NCBI GenBank assembly: GCA_044224215.1
Contig: JBGAKX010000028.1
Span: 1 to 40,100 of the forward strand
DNA: 40,100 nt
Origin: DAOMFM01 sp035429825
GTDB taxonomy: Bacteria > Acidobacteriota > Blastocatellia > UBA7656 > JADIYM01
Direction of reading: 5' to 3'
Within the stretch, counting starts at the first letter, position 1; each line of letters starts with the position of its first letter. Of this stretch, positions 35,111-40,100 are shown one piece after another. The notes under the pieces were generated by a model. It was given only the letters and a program-made list of their open reading frames with translations, did not search any database and was not told the origin of the DNA. A program made the position numbers and the translations under genes.

Positions 35111-36322
35111 ATGCTCAATCAAAGAATTGTCGCTCGCGTCTTGATGCCGGCCGTCGTGATGGTCTCGTGCGGCGCGTGCAGGAAAGCCGCCGAGGGTCCG
35201 CAGGACGCCTCGAACAAACAGGCGGCCGTGGCGACGTCGGAGCCGGCGCAGAACCGCGCCGTGGAAACCGAGATCGTCGAGGAAAAGTCCATCGCAGGGG
35301 CAATCAAGGCGACTGGGAACATTCTGGTTCCCGAGGACGGCATAGCGAATATCGGCCCGGTCAACGAAGGCCGGATCGCGCGCCTGTACGTCGGGCAGGG
35401 CAGCAGTGTCTCGAAGGGTCAGAAACTGGCCGATCTTGAATCGGCGGACATCGATCAGGCCGAAGCGGATTATTTGAAGGCACTTGCGGACGCCGAGGAA
35501 GCGCGTCGCAGTTCTCAGGCCGACCTGAAATTTGCCCAGGCCGCGTACGACCGCGCCAAGCTGCTGTACGAGAAGACGATCACCGCCGGAAAGAACTTCG
35601 AGGCTGCCGAACACGATCTCGAGCTCGCAAAGGCGTCGGCCGCGAGCTCCGTTGCGGGAACGACGGCGGCGCTCACGGCCGCCCGGCGCCACCTGCTCAT
35701 ACTCGGCCTGAAGGACTCGGAGATCGATGCGCTGGGGAGCAAGCCCGGCCTGGCTGCCGTCTTCTCGCTCACGTCGCCAATTTCTGGAATCGTCGTCGAA
35801 CGGAATGCAACCATCGGCGCAACCGTCGGGTCGGACGCAAACCTCTTCAAGATCATCGATATCTCGCATGTCTGGATCGACGCAAACGTATTCGAGAAGG
35901 ACCTCGAGCGGGTCAAGCGCGGCCAGGAGGTCAGGGTGTCCGTTCCAGCGTTTCCGGGGGTGACGTTCACCGGCTCGGTCATTCTGGTTTCAAGCGTGGT
36001 GGACCCTGAGACGCGCACCATAAAGGTCCGGACCGAGGTGCCGAATCCTGATGGACGGCTCAAGCCGGACATGTTCGCCAATGTTGAGATCGTCACGGAC
36101 GTTCACCGCACAGCGATTTCGATTCCTCAATCGGCCGTGCTCGACGACAACGGCGCCTCGGTCGTGTTTGTGGCGGATGGGAACGGCTATGCCAGGCGCC
36201 CGGTCAAAGTCGGGATACGCAGCGACGACCGGGTCGAAATCGTCGATGGACTCGTCGCAGGCGACAAAGTCGTCGTGAAGGGCAACTACCTGTTGCTGCA
36301 ACAGACCGCGCCCGAGCAATAG
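35111..36322 (+). CDS. RND efflux periplasmic adaptor (CzcB/CusB-like)
   Basis: 403-residue membrane-fusion protein linking the inner-membrane pump to the outer-membrane channel. The ATG at 35111 follows AAGGAG by 8 bases; an in-frame start at 35084 would overlap the previous gene. The N-terminus has a hydrophobic stretch ending in MVSCGAC, a possible lipobox. A barrel-sandwich (lipoyl-like) half (IARLYVGQGSSVSKGQKLADLE) is followed by a coiled-coil hairpin rich in Ala, Glu and Asp (about residues 120-200). The second lipoyl half (SPISGIVVERNATIGATVG) and the beta-barrel (VWIDANVFEKDLERVKRGQ) follow. There is no His-rich N-terminal metal-binding extension. Confidence 0.92.
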   Translation: MLNQRIVARVLMPAVVMVSCGACRKAAEGPQDASNKQAAVATSEPAQNRAVETEIVEEKSIAGAIKATGNILVPEDGIANIGPVNEGRIARLYVGQGSSVSKGQKLADLESADIDQAEADYLKALADAEEARRSSQADLKFAQAAYDRAKLLYEKTITAGKNFEAAEHDLELAKASAASSVAGTTAALTAARRHLLILGLKDSEIDALGSKPGLAAVFSLTSPISGIVVERNATIGATVGSDANLFKIIDISHVWIDANVFEKDLERVKRGQEVRVSVPAFPGVTFTGSVILVSSVVDPETRTIKVRTEVPNPDGRLKPDMFANVEIVTDVHRTAISIPQSAVLDDNGASVVFVADGNGYARRPVKVGIRSDDRVEIVDGLVAGDKVVVKGNYLLLQQTAPEQ

Positions 36323-36357
36323 GACTCACTGCACCGACTCACGATCACGGATCCCGA

Positions 36358-39300
36358 ATGACCGACAATTTCATCGCCTTCTTCTATCGCGAGCGATTGC
36401 TTGTCGCAGTCGTTGCCATGCTCATTACCGCCGGCGGCGTCCTCGCGCTCACAAAGCTGAACGTGGATGCATTTCCGGACGTCACGCCGGTACAGGTCGA
36501 AATCGACACCGAAGCGCAGGGGCTCGCACCACAAGAGGTCGAGCAGCTCATCACGTTCCCGGTCGAGAACGTGATGAACGGAATTCCCGGCGTCGAACGG
36601 GTGCAGAGCGAGTCGAAGTTCGGCTTGTCGGTCGTCACCGTCTATTTTCATGACGACATCGACATCTATTTTGCGCGTCAGCAGGTCTTCGAACGGCTCT
36701 CGACCGCAAAGGACGATATCCCCGCCGGATTCGAGCCTGCGATGGGCCCGATCACGACCGGAACCGGGCAGGTCTATCTCTACGAGCTCACCGGTCGCGG
36801 GAAGAGCATTCAGGAGCTGCGCACGATTCAGGATTGGATCGTGAAACTCCAGCTGCGAACGGTGCCTGGCGTATCGGACGTGCTGAGCTTTGGCGGAGAG
36901 GTCAAGCAGTATCACGTGGTCGTCGATCAGCAGGCACTTGTCAGCTACAACATTTCGTTGAAGACCCTGTTCGACGCGATTCAGAACAATAACCAGAATA
37001 CGGGCGCGAATTTCATCGAGCATGGCGACGAGCAGTACGTCGTTCGCGGGATCGGACTGGTCAAGGACGTCGAGGACATCAAGAACATCGTTCTCGATTC
37101 TCGCGGTGGAACGCCAATCCGCGTGAGCGACGTCGCGCTGGTTGAGATCGGAAGTGAGATCCGGCAGGGCGCGGTAACCAAGGACGGCCAGGGCGAGGTC
37201 GTGACAGGCATCGTCCTGAAGGGGATTAACGAGAACACCGAACAAGTGATCGAGCGGGTAAAGGCCAAGGTTGCGGAGATCAACAAGGCGCTCCCCGAAG
37301 GCGTGAGCATCGTCGATTACTACGACCAGTCGGAGCTGGTGGACAACAGCGTGCACACGGTCGTCGAGTCGCTGATCGAAGGCGAGATCCTGGTGCTCCT
37401 GATCCTCGTGCTCCTGCTTGGAGACTTTCGAGGCTCGCTCATCACCGCCGCCGCGATCCCGTTCTGCATGCTGGTCGCGTTCATTCTCATGTGGTACTCG
37501 GGGCTCTCGGCGAATCTCACGTCACTCGGCGGGCTCGCGATCAGTATCGGGATGATGGTCGATGCGACGGTCGTGATGGTCGAGAACATCTTTCGACATC
37601 TCGAGGAGCACCGTGAACATTCGACGCGCGAGGCAATTCTGGTTGCCGCCCAGGAGATCGGGCGGCCGATGTTCTTCGCGATCCTCATCGTCATCGCGGT
37701 ATTTCTGCCAGTCTTCACACTTCAGGGCATCGAGGGCAAGCTGTTCAAGCCGCTCGCGTATGCCGTGACGTTCGCGATGATCGGCTCGATGATGATGGCG
37801 CTGTGTGTGGCTCCGATGCTGTGCGCCTTATGGCTGCGTCTCAGGAAGGGTGAAGTCCGGACAAATCCGGTCATCGCATTCCTCCGCCGGATCTACATTT
37901 CGGTGCTCGGCTGGGCGATCGATCACCGCTATGCGGCGGTCACGCTCGCGGCCGCGCTGGTCGTGTGGAGCGCGGCGAGCGTCTTCATTCTCGGCAGCGA
38001 ATTTCTTCCCACGATCGACGAGGGCAACCTGCTCGTGCGCGCCACGATGCCAGCCAGCATCTCGCTGTCGCGAGCCATCGAAATCTCGACCGAGCTCGAA
38101 AAGACGCTTCGTCAGTTTCCCGAGGTCGAAACCGTCGTCTCCAAGATCGGTCGCGCCGAGCTCGGCGGCGATCCCGAGAGCGTGAGCAATGACGAAATGT
38201 ACGTCCGCCTGAAGCCAAAGGAGCAATGGACCACGGCAACGACAAAGGACGCGCTGGTCGATGCGATGCGCAGCAAGGTCGAGGGATTCCCGGGTGTCGA
38301 ATTCAACTTTTCACAGGTAATTCAGACACGAAACGACGAACTCATCTCGGGAATAAATGCGCAGATTGCTGTCAAGATCTATGGCGAGGACCAGGAGACG
38401 CTGCGCAAACTGGGCGAGCAGATCCGTGATGCCATGTCGAACGTTCGCGGCGCCAAGGACCTGGCTGTCGAACAGGTTGCCGGCGAGGACCATCTCGAGA
38501 TCGCGCTTGATCGCGACAAGCTCGCGCGCTACGGGCTCAACATGGCCGACGTGCTCGAAGTGGTGAAGATCGCCATCGGCGGCGACGAAGCCACGGACGT
38601 GCTCGAGGGTCAGCGCCGCTTTGCGATATTCGTCCGTCTGAAGGAGGACTACCGCAACCAGGTCGACAAGCTCGGCGACATACTGATCGCCACGCCGGTG
38701 GGCGGACAGGTGCCGCTCGGGCAGCTGGCGACGTTCCGCCTTTCCAGCGGTGATTCTGTCGTGAGCCGCGAGAACGCGCTGCGCCGCGTCGTTGTCATGT
38801 GCAATGTCACGGGACGCGACATCGGCGGATTCGTGCACGATGCGCAAGCGGCGGTCGCGGCGCACGTCGACACGCCTCCCGGGTATTTCGTCACGTGGGG
38901 CGGCCAGTTCGAGAATGAACAGCAGGCCGTGCGAAGGCTGCTGATTGCCATACCAATCTCGCTGATGCTTGTCTTCGTGCTGATCTATACGTGCTTCGGT
39001 TCACTCCGCAACGTGATGACGATCGTCGTGAACATTCCCATCGCCCTTGTGGGCAGCACGACGTTCCTGCTGATCTGGGGTTTCCCGCTGAGCGTGCCTG
39101 CGATTGTCGGATTCATCGCGGTGTTCGGGATCGCGGTCCAGAACGGGATGGTGATGGTGTCGTACATCAACAAGCTGCGAAAACGGGGAATGGAGTTGCA
39201 CGACGCGGTGATCACCGGGGCAAGCGTGCGCCTGCGGGCCGAGTTGTTGAGCGCGTTGATCGGAAGCATCAGCCTCGTGCCGTTTGTTCTGTCCTCCGGA

Positions 39301-39456
39301 ACCGGCGCCGAGATCGAGAAGCCGCTGGCGATCGTCGTGGTCGGAGGGCTGCTGATGAGCCCGATCAAGATCGTGATGCTGCCGATGGTCTACGAGTGGG
39401 TGGAGCGACGTGCCGAGCGCCGCGCCCTGCGAGCGGCCGAGGCGGATTCCGCCTAG
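36358..39456 (+). CDS. Heavy-metal efflux RND pump (CzcA/CusA family)
   Basis: 1032-residue inner-membrane proton antiporter, full length for the family. Twelve transmembrane segments are expected: the first at LVAVVAMLITAGGVLALTKL, a block near residues 340-540 (GEILVLLILVLLLGDF, SANLTSLGGLAISIGMMVDA) and a second near 860-1015 (ISLMLVFVLIYTCFGSLRNV). The LNVDAFPDVTPVQVEI segment after TM1 is the family hallmark. In TM4 the motif reads AISIGMMVDATVVMVEN: the first Asp of the CzcA motif DFGxxxDGAxxxVEN is a Ser, as in the CusA-type AIGAMVDAA pattern. The periplasmic RNDELISGINAQIAVKIYG segment is CzcA-like and lacks the CusA Met. The exported metal therefore cannot be assigned. Confidence 0.94.
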   Translation: MTDNFIAFFYRERLLVAVVAMLITAGGVLALTKLNVDAFPDVTPVQVEIDTEAQGLAPQEVEQLITFPVENVMNGIPGVERVQSESKFGLSVVTVYFHDDIDIYFARQQVFERLSTAKDDIPAGFEPAMGPITTGTGQVYLYELTGRGKSIQELRTIQDWIVKLQLRTVPGVSDVLSFGGEVKQYHVVVDQQALVSYNISLKTLFDAIQNNNQNTGANFIEHGDEQYVVRGIGLVKDVEDIKNIVLDSRGGTPIRVSDVALVEIGSEIRQGAVTKDGQGEVVTGIVLKGINENTEQVIERVKAKVAEINKALPEGVSIVDYYDQSELVDNSVHTVVESLIEGEILVLLILVLLLGDFRGSLITAAAIPFCMLVAFILMWYSGLSANLTSLGGLAISIGMMVDATVVMVENIFRHLEEHREHSTREAILVAAQEIGRPMFFAILIVIAVFLPVFTLQGIEGKLFKPLAYAVTFAMIGSMMMALCVAPMLCALWLRLRKGEVRTNPVIAFLRRIYISVLGWAIDHRYAAVTLAAALVVWSAASVFILGSEFLPTIDEGNLLVRATMPASISLSRAIEISTELEKTLRQFPEVETVVSKIGRAELGGDPESVSNDEMYVRLKPKEQWTTATTKDALVDAMRSKVEGFPGVEFNFSQVIQTRNDELISGINAQIAVKIYGEDQETLRKLGEQIRDAMSNVRGAKDLAVEQVAGEDHLEIALDRDKLARYGLNMADVLEVVKIAIGGDEATDVLEGQRRFAIFVRLKEDYRNQVDKLGDILIATPVGGQVPLGQLATFRLSSGDSVVSRENALRRVVVMCNVTGRDIGGFVHDAQAAVAAHVDTPPGYFVTWGGQFENEQQAVRRLLIAIPISLMLVFVLIYTCFGSLRNVMTIVVNIPIALVGSTTFLLIWGFPLSVPAIVGFIAVFGIAVQNGMVMVSYINKLRKRGMELHDAVITGASVRLRAELLSALIGSISLVPFVLSSGTGAEIEKPLAIVVVGGLLMSPIKIVMLPMVYEWVERRAERRALRAAEADSA

Positions 39457-39717
39457 CAAGGAGCCCGGGCCGTCTCCGCCAACCTGGCGCCGTTCCATTG
39501 CGACGAGGCAGACCGACACCGGCACCGCGGTAGATGACGCCGCTGCGCGTCGCGTGTGCGCGTGGTCACATTCAGTCGTGATGGACGTCATACGAGTCAG
39601 CGATGTGCTCCCGCTATAGTCACGCGTGGCCCGGATCCGAGCGGGTCAAGCGCCTCATAATACTCAGAAACAAAAGGCCTTACAAAATCCGGGGCCTGCC
39701 GCGACGGAGACTACGCG

Positions 39718-40100
39718 ATGCCTTCCGACACGAACGAATCGAAGCAGCCGCTCGCTATCGACTGCATGTATTACGTGGCGACCGAAGAGTTCATGAAGCA
39801 GTGGGACAAGGCCAAGGAGGGCGAGCTGCTGTGCCGCATGGAGCGGTCGATCGGCGGACTGCCCCGGTTCGAGTCCATCGAGACGATGCTCGCGCGCATG
39901 GACGAAGCCGGCGTCGAGAAGGTCTTCATCACGCAGTGCAAGATGTGGTCGTACCGCCGCAAGTGGATGTACATGGACACCAAGCTCGAGGATGTCCTGC
40001 AGTACACCGAGAAGCACCCGTCGCGGTTCGTCGGGCTCGCGGGGTACAACCCGTTCGAGATCAGGCAGAGCCTTCGCGAGATCGAGACGGCCGTGTGCGA
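39718..40100 (+). CDS. Amidohydrolase-like protein (3' end outside the window)
   Basis: Open reading frame of at least 127 codons running off the window end. The ATG follows GGAGA by 8 bases. The protein begins MPSDTNESKQPLAIDCMYYV and continues with FESIETMLARMDEAGVEKVF, a KHPSRFVGLAGYNP strand and an EIRQSLREIE helix. These match the N-terminal part of amidohydrolase family 2 TIM-barrel proteins (decarboxylases and hydrolases of the ACMSD type). The usual DxHxH metal motif after strand 1 is replaced by AIDCMYYVATEEF, so this member may be metal-independent or inactive. Family assignment is from the first 127 residues only. Confidence 0.75.
   Translation, partial: MPSDTNESKQPLAIDCMYYVATEEFMKQWDKAKEGELLCRMERSIGGLPRFESIETMLARMDEAGVEKVFITQCKMWSYRRKWMYMDTKLEDVLQYTEKHPSRFVGLAGYNPFEIRQSLREIETAVC

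Overview
The window is GC-rich and densely coded. Its content fits a soil-type Acidobacteriota, perhaps the Vicinamibacteria. The clues are a large TonB-dependent receptor with an N-terminal carboxypeptidase-regulatory-like domain, secreted proteins with GloVer/Kelch/HYR, delta-60, PD40 and ankyrin repeats, 2-oxoacid:ferredoxin oxidoreductases, and a REP-associated tyrosine transposase with dispersed short repeats. This placement is inference from gene content; no rRNA or other marker is present and no tRNA was seen.

Layout. 1-6.3 kb: a secreted delta-60 propeller protein (-), formate-tetrahydrofolate ligase (+), a PolX-like helix-hairpin-helix protein (-), and a diaminopimelate decarboxylase homologue with a signal-peptide-like N-terminus (+). 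6.3-12.3 kb: a cluster of GGGGACAGCCCTGC-type repeats, a PD40 propeller protein (-), a GloVer/Kelch/HYR protein (+) and a DUF5666-like protein (-); a strong hairpin separates the last two. 12.4-17.1 kb: a HugZ-like protein, a RAYT transposase, a small membrane protein and a terpene-cyclase-like/ankyrin protein, all on the minus strand, with repeat clusters on both sides of the transposase. 17.2-20.3 kb: threonine/serine dehydratase, a secreted unknown, a DinB-like protein and a small membrane protein. 20.6-24.2 kb: the TonB-dependent receptor.

24.4-31.4 kb is the metabolic core. A tightly coupled iorA-iorB-ADP-forming acyl-CoA synthetase operon (+) converges, with 16 bp between stop codons, on a korA-kor(beta-gamma) operon (-). 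Together they could oxidise 2-oxoacids derived from amino acids to acyl-CoA, reducing ferredoxin, and then recover ATP by substrate-level phosphorylation. The IorA lacks the usual C-terminal ferredoxin domain, KorB and KorC are fused, and the synthetase has its ATP-grasp half first.

31.6-33.1 kb carries a probable fusion of a CYTH-like domain with a Ppx/GppA phosphatase. 33.2-39.5 kb is a heavy-metal RND efflux operon: a small His/Cys protein, an outer-membrane factor gene broken by an apparent one-base frameshift, a periplasmic adaptor and an inner-membrane pump. The window ends inside an amidohydrolase-like gene whose usual N-terminal HxH metal motif is absent.

The most distinctive items are the RAYT/REP-like repeat set, the ior/acyl-CoA synthetase/kor block with its three unusual architectures, the CYTH-Ppx fusion and the apparently exported LysA homologue. 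No CRISPR array, prophage, conventional insertion sequence or recognised defence system was seen.
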